64,000 nucleotides of DNA, from NCBI RefSeq assembly GCF_002831585.1, contig NZ_CP025113.1, positions 3,425,001-3,489,000 of the forward strand, written 5' to 3'. Position 1 is the stretch's first letter. Every line of letters starts with the position of its first letter. Of the stretch, positions 38,816 to 48,307 are shown piece by piece. The notes below the pieces were generated by a model. The model was not told the DNA's origin and did no database searches. It saw only the letters and a program-made list of their open reading frames with translations. The DNA is from Bradyrhizobium sp. SK17 (GTDB lineage: Bacteria; Pseudomonadota; Alphaproteobacteria; Rhizobiales; Xanthobacteraceae). The translations under genes were made by a program, and so were the position numbers.

Positions 38816-39670
38816 ATGTCGTTGCGACGTTCTCGTGTTCCTTGCCTTCCTCTCGCGCTGCTCCTCGGTCTGGCTGTCAGTCCGGTCGCAGCACAACAGA
38901 GCGAAGGCGGCAACCCGCCAGCGGTTCGGTCCCATGTTCCGGGTCTGAAAATCACCCTTCTGTCGCAGCTGCCCAAGGCGCCAGCCGCCGTGCAGGCCGC
39001 GTGTGGCGCGCTGACCAAGCAAACCAGCGAAGGAGGTAAACTGGCTGCCTCGCTCGGCTGGGGCGTGGTCGGCGAGCAGAAGCTGGGCCCCTATGACGCA
39101 GTCAGCTTCGCAGCCGAGTTTGCTCCGGCGGCCTCTGCGACATGCGCGATCGACAAGGGGAACATTGCCCTGTTTCGCGGAACGCAACTCGTGGCCCTCA
39201 TCTATGCCCCGCCGAAGGTCGAGACGCCGATCGGCGACATCTCGTTGGTGGGCGACAGGCTCCGCATTTTCGATGGCGATCTGGCCCCCGCACCGGTTGG
39301 AGATATCCGGCTGACGCGCGATGGCGCGATCGAGGTTGATCCTGTCGCGGAGCGGGAAAGTGTCTGCGGCGGCCAGGGCGTGGTGCCGAACATGTATGGC
39401 AAGAGCATCGACAAGGTCCGCAAGGCCCTGATCGGCAAAGGGTGGGCGCCTATCGAAGCGAAGGTCGAAGATCCAAAATCCGATGAACTGACGCTCGCGC
39501 CAGACCTGCGCAAGCATGGCGTGATCGAAGTGGAATCCTGTTCAGGCACCGGAATGGCCTATTGCAGTTACGGCTACCGCAAAGGGACGATGACGCTGGA
39601 CGTCAGGAGTTCTGGCGACGGGCTGTTTCCGACGGTGATCGATTACTCGGTAAGCTGCAATCGCCGGTAA
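38816..39670 (+). CDS. exported protein with PASTA-like C-terminal segment
   Basis: 284 residues. Signal peptide at about 1-26 (PCLPLALLLGLAVSPVAAQ). The mature N-terminal part is unrecognised. Towards the end, VPNMYGKSIDKVRKALIGKG followed by WAPIEAK has the P-x-x-x-G-x-x-x-x-x-A-x-x-x-L-x-x-x-G pattern of PASTA domains, and four to six cysteines (CGGQG, CSGTGMAYCSYGY, SCNRR) could form disulfides. PASTA domains bind muropeptides or beta-lactams in other proteins; here that is only a resemblance. It follows the DUF4189-type gene by 88 bp on the same strand. Confidence 0.7.
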   Translation: MSLRRSRVPCLPLALLLGLAVSPVAAQQSEGGNPPAVRSHVPGLKITLLSQLPKAPAAVQAACGALTKQTSEGGKLAASLGWGVVGEQKLGPYDAVSFAAEFAPAASATCAIDKGNIALFRGTQLVALIYAPPKVETPIGDISLVGDRLRIFDGDLAPAPVGDIRLTRDGAIEVDPVAERESVCGGQGVVPNMYGKSIDKVRKALIGKGWAPIEAKVEDPKSDELTLAPDLRKHGVIEVESCSGTGMAYCSYGYRKGTMTLDVRSSGDGLFPTVIDYSVSCNRR

Positions 39671-39729
39671 GGAGGCATCCGTCCCCACGGCTTCCGTTTT
39701 TCCTGCCGCATCGTCGCTCGCTCGGCGCG

Positions 39730-41577
39730 TTACTTCCCGAACGGGTTGCCCTTTCCATCCCACTCCAGTGGATTGCCATTGGCCGTCGGTCCCGGATTTG
39801 GCGCCTGGGTCGGCTGGCCGTTGCCGCCGGCGTTGCCTGGCTGAAATCGCGGTGAGAAGTGCGGGAGCAGCAACCGTGCCCAGGAGCGGTTGATCTTGGC
39901 AGCTTCCTCCGGGCAACGATTGGCCCGCTCCTTGGGCAACATCCCCTTGCTGACGATCCCGCTGTTATGGTCAGGGTCGAGTCCATAGACGAGGCAGAGC
40001 AGGTTGAAATAGCGCTGCGCGTCGAGTGAATGCTCATCGGCGAACGCTGCGACGTCGGGATTGCCGGATTCCTGGCTGCTCACCTTGAACCAAACCGCGG
40101 CGAGCTGCAGAACCCGGGCGATGTCGTTCTTGGTTTCGTCGTTCTCGACATGGGAGAGCAGCATCACTGCGGCGAGCTGGTCGACAGAATCCTCCTCGCG
40201 CCCGACCGCGGGCATATCAAGTTGATCGATCAGTGCGTGCCCGGATTCGTGCAGCAGAATGAAACGGAGGTTGTCGCGAACAAACTCGATGGTCAGTGCC
40301 TTGGGATCGGATGCGCCCTTGGAGAGCGCTTGCCCCATCTTGGTCAGGCTGTCGATCATCTCGTAGCACAGGAAGACCGCGCTGACCTTGCGGTCGTAAA
40401 ACGCATTGACCGTGCCGCACTCGCGCGTGACGTAATGCAGTTGGTGTGACGTCACGAAGAGTCCATCCAGGGCGTCGACTTCCGGGATATTCGGGAACAG
40501 GTGACCATCCACCGCCCATTGATAGGCGTAACGCAGATTGGGATTCTTAGGCGGGAAGTAGTGGTAGACGAAGCGCAGGCCTTTGCCGTCCGAAGTCGTC
40601 AAGGAGCCGTCTTTGGGCGGCGGAATAGCGCCGGCCTTCTGTTCCGTGACGCCGTCCTGACTGTCGGCGGATTGGCTGCCGTTCGTATTGTTGGACGCGC
40701 TGCCTGCGCCGTCGTTATTTGCCTGCGGGTTCTTGCCGCCGCCTTCCCCCAGCTTCGCAAGTTTCAACAGAGTGGGAAGGCTTTCATCGCCAGCATTTAT
40801 ACTGTCGCCGAATGGGTGGAAACCATTGGAGATCAGCACTGAGACCTTCTCGGGTACCTTGCTGTTCTTGTCGGAGGCCCAACTGAGATCATAACCGCGG
40901 ACCTCGTCGCCCTTCTGCTCGAACCGTGCATAGAATTGGCGGTCTCCCGAGGTGCCCGACAGGATGAACCAGTTCGGCCGCCTGAGCTGATAGGTGACGG
41001 TGCTGCCCTGTTCCGATGAAAGGCTCTGGAACAGCGCATCCAATTGACCGGCGCCCGAATTCGGGAAGCTCAGTGTCTTGAGCGATATCGCGCCGTCTTC
41101 GGTTTCAAGCGTTTCGCCACCGAACTTGTTGTCCTGCCGCTTGGTCAAAAGGGCGGCGGGATAGGACATGGTGACGCCAGCTCTGGAGTTGGCCAGCGGC
41201 TGCCATTGCAACTGTTTGCGAACGTTGAGCGCCGCGCCGCCGAGCCCAAGGGCATCGGCCGCAGAAAGCTTGCCGGTGCTGGGACGCTTATGGTCGCCTT
41301 GATAGCTCGCGATCGCGTTTCGGCTGTTCTGTCCGAATGTGCCGTCGGCGAAGCCGTTGTAGTAGCCGAGGACGATGAGGCCCTCTTGGGCAAGTCGCCT
41401 TTCCCATATGTTGAGTGCGTCCTCGATCGAATCCGCGCTGGACAGATCAAGTTGACGCGAGCTTTGACCTGATGTTTGTGCAAAGGCCGTCTGAGCCGGG
41501 AGCACGACAGGCAGTGCAGGCAGCAGCAATCCGAAGATCACTGTCCCAAGGCGATGACGACGGGAGATCTGACGCAT
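39730..41577 (-). CDS. exported DUF4344 metallopeptidase with peptidoglycan-binding-like domain
   Basis: 615 residues. Signal peptide (about 1-33, ending AQTAFAQ). About residues 48-108 resemble a PG_binding_1 domain (ALNIWERRLAQEGLIVLGYY followed by DGTFGQNSRNAIASYQ). A middle beta-rich region follows, then a Gly/Asn/Ser linker, then the DUF4344 domain with the zinc motif H-E-S-G-H in LRFILLHESGHALID and a downstream acidic cluster VGREEDSVDQLAAVMLLSH typical of gluzincin-like sites. Predicted periplasmic, cell-wall-associated zinc protease. It is the last gene of a four-gene minus-strand operon (44430 to 39730). Confidence 0.82.
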   Translation of the reverse strand: MRQISRRHRLGTVIFGLLLPALPVVLPAQTAFAQTSGQSSRQLDLSSADSIEDALNIWERRLAQEGLIVLGYYNGFADGTFGQNSRNAIASYQGDHKRPSTGKLSAADALGLGGAALNVRKQLQWQPLANSRAGVTMSYPAALLTKRQDNKFGGETLETEDGAISLKTLSFPNSGAGQLDALFQSLSSEQGSTVTYQLRRPNWFILSGTSGDRQFYARFEQKGDEVRGYDLSWASDKNSKVPEKVSVLISNGFHPFGDSINAGDESLPTLLKLAKLGEGGGKNPQANNDGAGSASNNTNGSQSADSQDGVTEQKAGAIPPPKDGSLTTSDGKGLRFVYHYFPPKNPNLRYAYQWAVDGHLFPNIPEVDALDGLFVTSHQLHYVTRECGTVNAFYDRKVSAVFLCYEMIDSLTKMGQALSKGASDPKALTIEFVRDNLRFILLHESGHALIDQLDMPAVGREEDSVDQLAAVMLLSHVENDETKNDIARVLQLAAVWFKVSSQESGNPDVAAFADEHSLDAQRYFNLLCLVYGLDPDHNSGIVSKGMLPKERANRCPEEAAKINRSWARLLLPHFSPRFQPGNAGGNGQPTQAPNPGPTANGNPLEWDGKGNPFGK

Positions 41578-41632
41578 TTCGGTAAGTCCTGGCGATAAGG
41601 AAACGGCTTCTCAGCAAATGGCGTGGGGGTGC

Positions 41633-42031
41633 CTACAGGCGGCCAGCCTGGGAGTAGAGCTCGTCAACGGTGAAGCTCTCGATCGTTTTGTTCGTCTTCG
41701 CGTCGACCGCGCCGAAAGGTTGCCATCGATCGCGCGCCATTCGTCCGCTTGCATAGGAGCAAGCGAGATCGCGCATCAGGCCTAGTCGCTCCGATCGGGG
41801 AAGCGCTCGCCATTGGTCTTGATCGACACTCACCGCCATCACGTCAGCATCTGGCGCCGCGAATATCTTCAGCGGAGCGGTGAATACGTCGCCCTCATGC
41901 GCTTCGGCCCGATGCCAACACTCCTGCGACCGGTGCCTTTCCGTCGACGTCTGCGGCGCACTCGCTGCCCACGCCATGGGTGGGCAAATCACCGCGAGCG
42001 TGAGGGCAAATACCAGGCGGCGCGTGACCTT
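41633..42031 (-). CDS. small exported hypothetical protein
   Basis: 132 residues from GTG 42031, which has a strong gaggag ribosome binding site and starts a clean signal peptide (VTRRLVFALTLAVICPPMAW, cleavage near AWAAS). An ATG at 42061 gives ten more residues before the signal peptide. Mature part: mixed, two cysteines (ECWHRAEAHEG and DLACSYASGR), no known domain. It has 55 bp to the metallopeptidase gene and 76 bp from the DUF4424 gene, all same strand, so it is part of that operon. Confidence 0.65.
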   Translation of the reverse strand, partial: KVTRRLVFALTLAVICPPMAWAASAPQTSTERHRSQECWHRAEAHEGDVFTAPLKIFAAPDADVMAVSVDQDQWRALPRSERLGLMRDLACSYASGRMARDRWQPFGAVDAKTNKTIESFTVDELYSQAGRL

Positions 42032-42106
42032 CACATCAATCTCCTCGCACGAGACTCGCACCGAAACCGACTGAATAGCGGGACCGGCTTGGTGAACGGG
42101 AATCCT

Positions 42107-43153
42107 TCATTGGGCGGGCTGGGTTTGCAGGAGCAGAACATCGATGTCGCGTGTGGGCGCGTAGTTCTTGATGTCCAGTTCAAACTGCGTCGGGCTGATC
42201 TTCCTGACGCCGTTGCCGCAGAAGGAAACCAGTGTCTTGGGATCGCCCTTGTCGACAACAAGCCGAAAGTCGCCAATCGGCCCGGCCCAGTTGCCACCCG
42301 AGGTAATAATGTAGGACATATACTGCTCGAAAGCGCTGAATGTCTTCGCATTGTCGGCGCCGTTGCGCATGTAGAGTTCCCGGGCAGCCTTCAGAAAGCT
42401 GTCGTCGGTACAGAATTTTTGCCGATAGAAGTTGCGAGCTTCGGGCTCCAGCCCCGGCATTCCGGACCGAACGCCGACCTGGCTGCCGACCACGGGAACA
42501 TAGCTTTGTTGAACCACGATCTCCTGGCCCTTGGGGAAGACTTGCGTCCGCCGGTATTTCGAGCGCAGGGTCCAGAGCGGCCAGAGGTCGGTCGGTTCGC
42601 CCTTGTAGTTGCTGGTCTCACCTGCATCGAGGATGTTGGCGTCGACCAGGCCCTTGCGTTCGGCATCGGTCAGGCGTCGAACTGCGGCTTCGGTGGCTTC
42701 GAGGGTTGGCATGAGAGGAATGTGAAGAGCTCTCAGCCTGTCCGTGATCTCTTCGTCCGGCTCACCGTCTCCCAGAAGAAATGCCCGCTGCTCGAGCTCG
42801 GACGCGACGGGGCGGCCGTCGACCACAGTCTGAAACTTCATGAAATTGTCGCTTGCCGGATCCGGCACGGCGGTCGTGAAGTTGATCCCGCCTCCCCTGA
42901 GGTCGGGCATGGGAAAGGCGACGGTGACTGAATAGTCTGCGTTCGTCAGATTGCGGAACCGATAGGAGATGCGAACCTTGGTCACCGACAGGTACAAGTC
43001 TTCGGAGACCAGTGCGATCTTGTCCGTTTTCTGCAGGACGAGGCCTCCGGCTCCGAGCGTAGCGGAGCTGTCGTCGGCAAGGGCTGGTGTCAGGCCGCAA
43101 AGCGCCGCGCCGACAATGGAGACGAAGCGTGCTCTCGCCGTGGTCATCGTCAC
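42107..43153 (-). CDS. exported DUF4424 protein
   Basis: 348 residues with signal peptide (about 1-26, ending PALADD) and a DUF4424 domain from the mature start (SSATLGAGGLVLQKTDKIAL, VSYRFRN-type strands, then TVAFPMPDLRG). The family is exported, beta-rich and without known function. Start overlaps the stop of the upstream gene by 4 bp, so translation is coupled. Confidence 0.82.
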   Translation of the reverse strand: MTMTTARARFVSIVGAALCGLTPALADDSSATLGAGGLVLQKTDKIALVSEDLYLSVTKVRISYRFRNLTNADYSVTVAFPMPDLRGGGINFTTAVPDPASDNFMKFQTVVDGRPVASELEQRAFLLGDGEPDEEITDRLRALHIPLMPTLEATEAAVRRLTDAERKGLVDANILDAGETSNYKGEPTDLWPLWTLRSKYRRTQVFPKGQEIVVQQSYVPVVGSQVGVRSGMPGLEPEARNFYRQKFCTDDSFLKAARELYMRNGADNAKTFSAFEQYMSYIITSGGNWAGPIGDFRLVVDKGDPKTLVSFCGNGVRKISPTQFELDIKNYAPTRDIDVLLLQTQPAQ

Positions 43154-44430
43154 AAGCCCTGCTTTCGATAGCTCTTGCCGTCGAAACCATAATGGGCACC
43201 AGCGGCCTTCTGCGTCTTGTCGCTGAGAACGATGTCGTGAAAGCCGTCATGAACGGATGGGTCCAGGGTAACGCGATGTCCGATGACGCTAAGGACGATC
43301 GTTGCCGGACCGGCCGCCGGCTGGGTGACGAGCCATGTCGGCCCCAGATCGGCACCCCAGTCACACTTGTTGGCCGTTGCGACGAACCAGCTTCGGAGAC
43401 TTGTGCTGACTGACGGGATCATCTCGCGGCCAACCAGCTTGCAGACCGGTGGATAGGCGGGGTCATGCTTGATGGTGTCTAAGATAGCGGGCGGCGGTGT
43501 CGACAAACCGCTGTCAGCAATGGTCCAGCTTCCGCCCTCGCCAGCCTGAGAGGTGCTGCCTGCATCTCCCGCGGGGACAGGGGTGCCATTTCGGGCGACG
43601 ATGTTGGCTGGAAGTGCGAAGGCCTTGATGATGTCCGCTGGGACTTTGCCGGCCTCGAGAACGAAGTGTCCGGCCTCGGAGCGCCAGATGCTGGTCATGG
43701 TCGAGCCGTGTTGACCGCTCGTCCGGGTGTAGATCACCCTGACACGATCTCCTTGCAGCCCGGTTTCGACCTTGCTGTGGACCGAGATCTCTTTGCTTTT
43801 GCTGCCAGCGGCGCCGCCATTGCCCCAGTCGGTCGGGATCGTGCCGAGGCGCACGATCTGGCCGGAACGGAAGACGAAGAGATCCGCAGTGGTTGTTGAA
43901 TATCCTTCGGATGACTGATCGGCACTGATAATCATTCCATTGTTCTGGCCGAAATGGGCCGGGCCGATGTCACCCGCTCTCCCCCATGACGCCGCGCTGT
44001 CTGCGAAGCGCAGCTTGGTGTCCACAAGGCGCAGGCTGCCGCCTTCGTTCCGCAGGAAATATGCCGAGAGATGCGCCGTGTCGCCGGCGTCGGCGCCACC
44101 GCGGTCTGACACCGCTGCGACGAGAACCCTGGTATCATCAAAGGCGAGCAGCGCAGCCAGAGTGGTGCATGCTTCCGAATCTCCATCGGTCTGGATACGT
44201 ACGCTGGCTCCCAGCGCCGCAGTTGAAGCTGCGCGCAGGGCAGGGTCCTTGCGCATGGCATCACCGGCTTCGCTGCAGAGTGTGATGGAGCGGTCCGAGG
44301 TTGCGGCGTTTGCCAAAGATGCGGCCATCATCAACGCGAGAGCAAGCGGCGGCTTGATGAAGCGGATAATGCGTGTCGAACTTGCGGCGCGACCAAATCC
44401 CGAGGGACGTGTCTTGGATATTTCAGGCAT
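43150..44430 (-). CDS. exported hypothetical protein
   Basis: 426 residues. A basic N-terminus is followed by a hydrophobic stretch (PPLALALMMAASLANAATSD), read as a signal peptide with a long n-region or a signal anchor; a later start would shorten it. The mature part is beta-rich with six cysteines (for example LCSEAGD, EACTTL, PVCKLVG, NKCDWG), which suggests disulfides in the periplasm. No domain recognised. It is the first gene of the four-gene operon leading to the DUF4344 metallopeptidase. Confidence 0.65.
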   Translation of the reverse strand: MPEISKTRPSGFGRAASSTRIIRFIKPPLALALMMAASLANAATSDRSITLCSEAGDAMRKDPALRAASTAALGASVRIQTDGDSEACTTLAALLAFDDTRVLVAAVSDRGGADAGDTAHLSAYFLRNEGGSLRLVDTKLRFADSAASWGRAGDIGPAHFGQNNGMIISADQSSEGYSTTTADLFVFRSGQIVRLGTIPTDWGNGGAAGSKSKEISVHSKVETGLQGDRVRVIYTRTSGQHGSTMTSIWRSEAGHFVLEAGKVPADIIKAFALPANIVARNGTPVPAGDAGSTSQAGEGGSWTIADSGLSTPPPAILDTIKHDPAYPPVCKLVGREMIPSVSTSLRSWFVATANKCDWGADLGPTWLVTQPAAGPATIVLSVIGHRVTLDPSVHDGFHDIVLSDKTQKAAGAHYGFDGKSYRKQGL

Positions 44431-44690
44431 CGAAATCCATCACCGAGGTTCAGAGTTCTGCATCGTCGGCATGGACGACAATTGTGCGCTTTTACGCAGG
44501 CATCTTTGGTCTGCCACTCTGACAGGGTCTATTTTAAGTGCACTCCAGTTCAGAACGTCGTCATCCGCGTCTATCCTGGGGCCTGCGCGTTGCATGCAAT
44601 CAGCTCTGTGACATAGTCACCGTCTTTGTCTGTTGGTGATCGCATCCCAGTCGGTGATGTCCGTTCGCCGGCATTTCCGTAGGACAGAAG

Positions 44691-45290
44691 ATGTTCGCCA
44701 CCATCAACGCTTCATCGCCTCGTGTCCGAAGGCTGCACTTGATGATCGGATTGATCGTGACAGCGGCCTCCGCCAGCGCTGCGGACGTTCCCCAGGAAAG
44801 TCGCGGTACAATCGTTGCGAAGAGCGTGACGCAGATCGTGCGGGATCACGAGGAGGCAGACTGGCAGGATCTTGCCACGGCGATGCGGCTGCCTGAGCTC
44901 ATCGACAACCCCGCGACCTGGAGTGGACCGTTTTCCAAAGCATCCAGCCCGCGCTTCACCGCAATCTATGAGCCACCGAATTCGAGCCTCGGGATCGAGA
45001 GCGTCATGGTCCAATGGGAATTGGGCGCTTTCGCGCACGAAAGCCGTAAGTCGACCATCAGTCGCATGCTCACGGTGAAGCTGCGACCGGATTCATGCCC
45101 GACACCAGCCGAGATGGCTGCTGCCACCGGATCCGCTGAACATCATATGACGTTTCCAGGGCCCCACGAAGGATCGAGCTACGAGACTCGTTGGTTCGAT
45201 CTGAAGGACTATGCCGGGCGGACCGCCAGCATCCAGTACCGGACGCAACCGAACTGCGAGCTGACGGCTTTCGACAAGGAAGATTGGTGA
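44691..45290 (+). CDS. exported hypothetical protein
   Basis: 199 residues with a signal peptide (LHLMIGLIVTAASASAADVP; cleavage near ASA-ADV). The mature protein has two conserved-looking blocks (WQDLATAMRLPELIDNP and GPHEGSSYETRWFDLKDYAG) and two cysteines (RPDSCPTP, QPNCELT). No known domain. It diverges from the 43150-44430 gene with about 260 bp between, which holds both promoters. Confidence 0.6.
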   Translation: MFATINASSPRVRRLHLMIGLIVTAASASAADVPQESRGTIVAKSVTQIVRDHEEADWQDLATAMRLPELIDNPATWSGPFSKASSPRFTAIYEPPNSSLGIESVMVQWELGAFAHESRKSTISRMLTVKLRPDSCPTPAEMAAATGSAEHHMTFPGPHEGSSYETRWFDLKDYAGRTASIQYRTQPNCELTAFDKEDW

Positions 45291-45336
45291 GCAGCAAATC
45301 TCTACCCACCTCGGCCGTGCATCGGATGTCCAAGCG

Positions 45337-45771
45337 ATGGATATGCCTTTCAAGCGTCACAAGTGGACGATTCTCTCATTGCTCATTCTAATTGTTGGCC
45401 TTCCGCTTCTGAACGGACTGCTTGTGATCTATCGAGCTGAATCGATCGCTCTGGATCGCCCTTACTGTATTCAAGTCGTGGCCAACGACAAAAATGACTA
45501 CGACAATTATCGAGAAGCGAAATCGCTCTACGATGTATCGCCGTTCGTCATGTTCACGATGGCACAACCGACGTTGGGGTCTGACGACATGGCGTTCAGC
45601 CATCACGGCATTCTGGTTTTGACCAATCCCGTAGGGTTTATGAACTGGTCTTACCGGTCCGAAGACTTTCGATCGGACGTGCTGAACCGTGGGATCGCTG
45701 GTGAGAATTACAGGCCCAAAATAAGCTGCGCGCCCGAGAAGCACTTTGGGGTGAAGTTGTTGCGGCCGTGA
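45337..45771 (+). CDS. membrane-anchored hypothetical protein
   Basis: 144 residues. Short basic N-terminus (MPFKRHKW), then one membrane helix (about 10-31, TILSLLILIVGLPLLNGLLV) and a periplasmic domain with two cysteines (PYCIQVV, KISCAPE). ATG 45337 or 45343 both fit. It follows the preceding exported protein by 46 bp and may be co-transcribed. Function unknown. Confidence 0.6.
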   Translation: MDMPFKRHKWTILSLLILIVGLPLLNGLLVIYRAESIALDRPYCIQVVANDKNDYDNYREAKSLYDVSPFVMFTMAQPTLGSDDMAFSHHGILVLTNPVGFMNWSYRSEDFRSDVLNRGIAGENYRPKISCAPEKHFGVKLLRP

Positions 45772-45817
45772 CATTCATGCCGCTGCGCGGACCATGCAAT
45801 GCGATCGGTCGCCAAAA

Positions 45818-46438
45818 CTACTTTTTCAGGGATTCGAAATTGTTCAAGGATTTCACGATGTCCTTGCGTACCCCCTCAGACGTTCCAGCCTGATGAAGCA
45901 CCTTTGACGAAAAGTTGTTGTTGGAAAATGGCGCCAGCGCAATGTCGTCGATTTTGAAGCGACCGTCTTCCTGCTTGAGAAAGAACAGTGAAGAGTGTGC
46001 ACCATTGGTGTGATATGTCATGGCAACCATCGTTCCGTTGAGGGTGTCCGACATGTCCTTGAATGCGATGGATCGTGATCCCTGTCCGTCAGGCGCATCG
46101 CTAACGATGTAATCGGTCTCGCCATTCGTGACATTGTCGATCCCAGGGCTGCCATTGGGCGTAAAGACGGCATCTGGATTGGCCGCTTCCTTTGTCTTGA
46201 TGGCGTACCAGGCGGTCAGGAAGTCACGAGTGAAAAGCAGCGTTTCCAACTGCGTTGGCTTATCGCTCTTACCACGCAGAAGGGCCGTCGAGTCCGTTGC
46301 ATGGTTTTCATAATTGACGACGAATTTTACGACGTCCACTGCGGGAGCGGCGGCCGGCGGGGGCGCGATCGTTGCGGCATGTCCGGAAAGCGAGCCGGAA
46401 AGCAAGACGGTGGCTAGGACGATTGCTCTCAAGCGCAT
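45818..46438 (-). CDS. exported protein, DUF3828-like
   Basis: 206 residues with signal peptide (about 1-21, VLATVLLSGSLSGHA) and a Pro/Ala stretch after cleavage. The mature domain resembles the NTF2-like DUF3828 type: a helix pair (TLLFTRDFLTAWYAIKTKEA) and strands ending SSLFFLKQEDGRFKIDDIAL. Such domains are found in many small periplasmic proteins without assigned role. Family assignment is tentative. Confidence 0.6.
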   Translation of the reverse strand: MRLRAIVLATVLLSGSLSGHAATIAPPPAAAPAVDVVKFVVNYENHATDSTALLRGKSDKPTQLETLLFTRDFLTAWYAIKTKEAANPDAVFTPNGSPGIDNVTNGETDYIVSDAPDGQGSRSIAFKDMSDTLNGTMVAMTYHTNGAHSSLFFLKQEDGRFKIDDIALAPFSNNNFSSKVLHQAGTSEGVRKDIVKSLNNFESLKK

Positions 46439-46512
46439 AACTATTCCTGTCCGTCGAATGTGATCGCTTCATGCCAAATCATTGTACAGGGGCTTGCGCG
46501 TCGGCGAGCGTT

Positions 46513-47238
46513 TCACTCCTTCCGAACATAGACGCCCGAAAAGGTGAGGTTGTGGCCTCCGCAATTGTGGTTGTCAGTGACCACAAGATATGAGCCGAGC
46601 TGTGCGGTCTTCAAAGCGCAGGCCGATTTCTCTTGCGACGGCGGGAAGCCGTCGCCAGACGTGAAGGAAACAAAATTGGTCTTGCCGTCGACAATGGCGC
46701 TGAAGTCGCCTTCCTCGAGATTGGTAGGGGTGCTGCTCCAGGTTGCGCTCCCGGAAATCTCGATCCTGTCAGGATCTTTCGTCAAGACGTCGATCGTCGC
46801 ATTCCGATCATTGCTCAGCCAATGGCCGGGCCAACGTGGTGCTGGTTCTATTTTCCTGAGTGACGACAGCGGTAACCAGCCGGCCGTCGCGACTGCTTTG
46901 CCCTTATGTGCGACGACGAAGGTCGCGCAGGCATATTCGCCCTCGCTGCGCGTCACGACGACCTGGTTGCCTTTGACGATGTAGGCCTTCTTCTGGCAGG
47001 CGGTGTCCGCTCCGGGACAATCCCCGCCCTCGTCGCCGTGAATGAAATGTGTGGGCATCGGGGCGGCGGCTTCATAGAGGCTGACCGTCTTCGGGTCTAT
47101 CCCGACCATGTTGTTGTAGCAGAGCCGGTCTGGATTTTGCGCGAGAGCGGGATACGAGGTCGCGATGACGCATGTGAGTGCGAACCCGTACAGCACCCGA
47201 AACGCTTTACGGGAGATGGAAGCAGGGGCGGCGGTCAA
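46513..47238 (-). CDS. exported hypothetical protein
   Basis: 241 residues when started at TTG 47238, which has ggag in front and leads into a good signal peptide (AFRVLYGFALTCVIATSYPA, cleavage near ALA-QNP). The frame is open to 47499, but that extension overlaps the next gene and looks uncoded. Mature part: six cysteines (DRLCYNN, GGDCPGADTACQKK, YACATF, SACALK, HNCGGH), a Gly/Trp-rich middle (WPGHWLSNDRNATIDVL) and beta-rich end. No known family recognised; likely disulfide-bonded periplasmic protein. Confidence 0.6.
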   Translation of the reverse strand: MTAAPASISRKAFRVLYGFALTCVIATSYPALAQNPDRLCYNNMVGIDPKTVSLYEAAAPMPTHFIHGDEGGDCPGADTACQKKAYIVKGNQVVVTRSEGEYACATFVVAHKGKAVATAGWLPLSSLRKIEPAPRWPGHWLSNDRNATIDVLTKDPDRIEISGSATWSSTPTNLEEGDFSAIVDGKTNFVSFTSGDGFPPSQEKSACALKTAQLGSYLVVTDNHNCGGHNLTFSGVYVRKE

Positions 47239-47296
47239 GGTCGCTCCCGAAGGGGCAATCTCGCTGGATGATTTCCAGGCAAGTGGGCGCAGCGCG

Positions 47297-47830
47297 CTAA
47301 TGATTGCACGGCACCAATTGGGTGGGGTTTGCAGGATTTTGGCACCAGTCACTAAAGCCGTCCGGAAGTTGTGGGTCCCGCGATCCGGATTGGGGTGCAG
47401 CGCAGGTGTTTCTGCCCATGCCATCGCGGCAGGTATCCCTATGAACGCCGCCAAAGGTGTTCGTGATGGCATTGGCGGCCGCGATCGACGTCGCGGCAAA
47501 TCGCTGCACAGCGTCGTACCGTGCTTTCATAATGGCGTTGTATCTCTTTTGCCATTTCACCGCTCGCACCTTGTCATGTTTCGCGAGAATATCTTCGCCT
47601 TCGGGGATCATCTCGGCGAGTTCCGCATCGTATTTGAGGATCTCGGGCGGGTTGAGGCCCGCAGCGACCATCTTCCGGTCGGTCTCCGTTATGTTTGCTA
47701 TAGCCGCAGAGTTAGGGCTGCGACTCGCATCTGGGGCCTGCGCTCCGAGGTTCCTCGGAGCTGCGGTGGCGCAACCCGCGAATAGGGCCACCATGCACAG
47801 GACAGCTATACGTTCTGAAGCGAAACGCAT
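47297..47830 (-). CDS. putative lipoprotein
   Basis: 177 residues from ATG 47830, preceded by a ggagggg ribosome binding site. Signal peptide with a lipobox (VLCMVALFAGC; acylated Cys at about residue 19). The mature part is helical and polar (for example EILKYDAELAEMIPEGEDIL and KWQKRYNAIMKARYDAVQRF), with three later cysteines. Unknown function. An upstream ATG at 47881 would put 17 extra residues before the signal peptide. Confidence 0.65.
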   Translation of the reverse strand: MRFASERIAVLCMVALFAGCATAAPRNLGAQAPDASRSPNSAAIANITETDRKMVAAGLNPPEILKYDAELAEMIPEGEDILAKHDKVRAVKWQKRYNAIMKARYDAVQRFAATSIAAANAITNTFGGVHRDTCRDGMGRNTCAAPQSGSRDPQLPDGFSDWCQNPANPTQLVPCNH

Positions 47831-48307
47831 CGATACCCCTCCAGAGCCTGAAGAAATTTCGCACTGATTGCGATCAGCCATCTATCGCATACCAGCGGCT
47901 GGAACAAAGGCCAAGACCGCGAGGTCGTGTATCCGTGCCTTGGGCATGAATGATGCTGGGCGGACATCCGGCGCGGGCGACAAAGGCGAGCGCCAAGAAT
48001 CCGGCCGAGAGGGTTGAGCATGAGATCCATCCGTGAGCGGAACGGAAACTAAGGCGCACGCACCGGCGCTCCCAAACCAGATAAAGTCGGCAACCTAGTA
48101 CCCGTCGGGTGTGGAGCCACTCAAGGTCGATCAGCGCAGTCGCGGTGTCCTCCAGTCTATATCAAGTGCAGTCCCGTCCGGTTCGTCGGCTGGCCTCGGA
48201 TCGGAGCCCGATCCGAGGACGATCGAAGCTTAGTCCTGTGCGAAGATCGCCACAAACAACCCGCTCCACCGGCAGTTTGCCGAGGTTTGCCTTCCAGAGG
48301 ATTTTAA
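47831..48307. other. intergenic stretch without supported gene
   Basis: No convincing coding frame on either strand. It lies between the lipoprotein gene (leftward) and the beta-propeller-like gene (rightward) and must hold their promoters; no clear -35/-10 pair or operator was recognised. Confidence 0.4.
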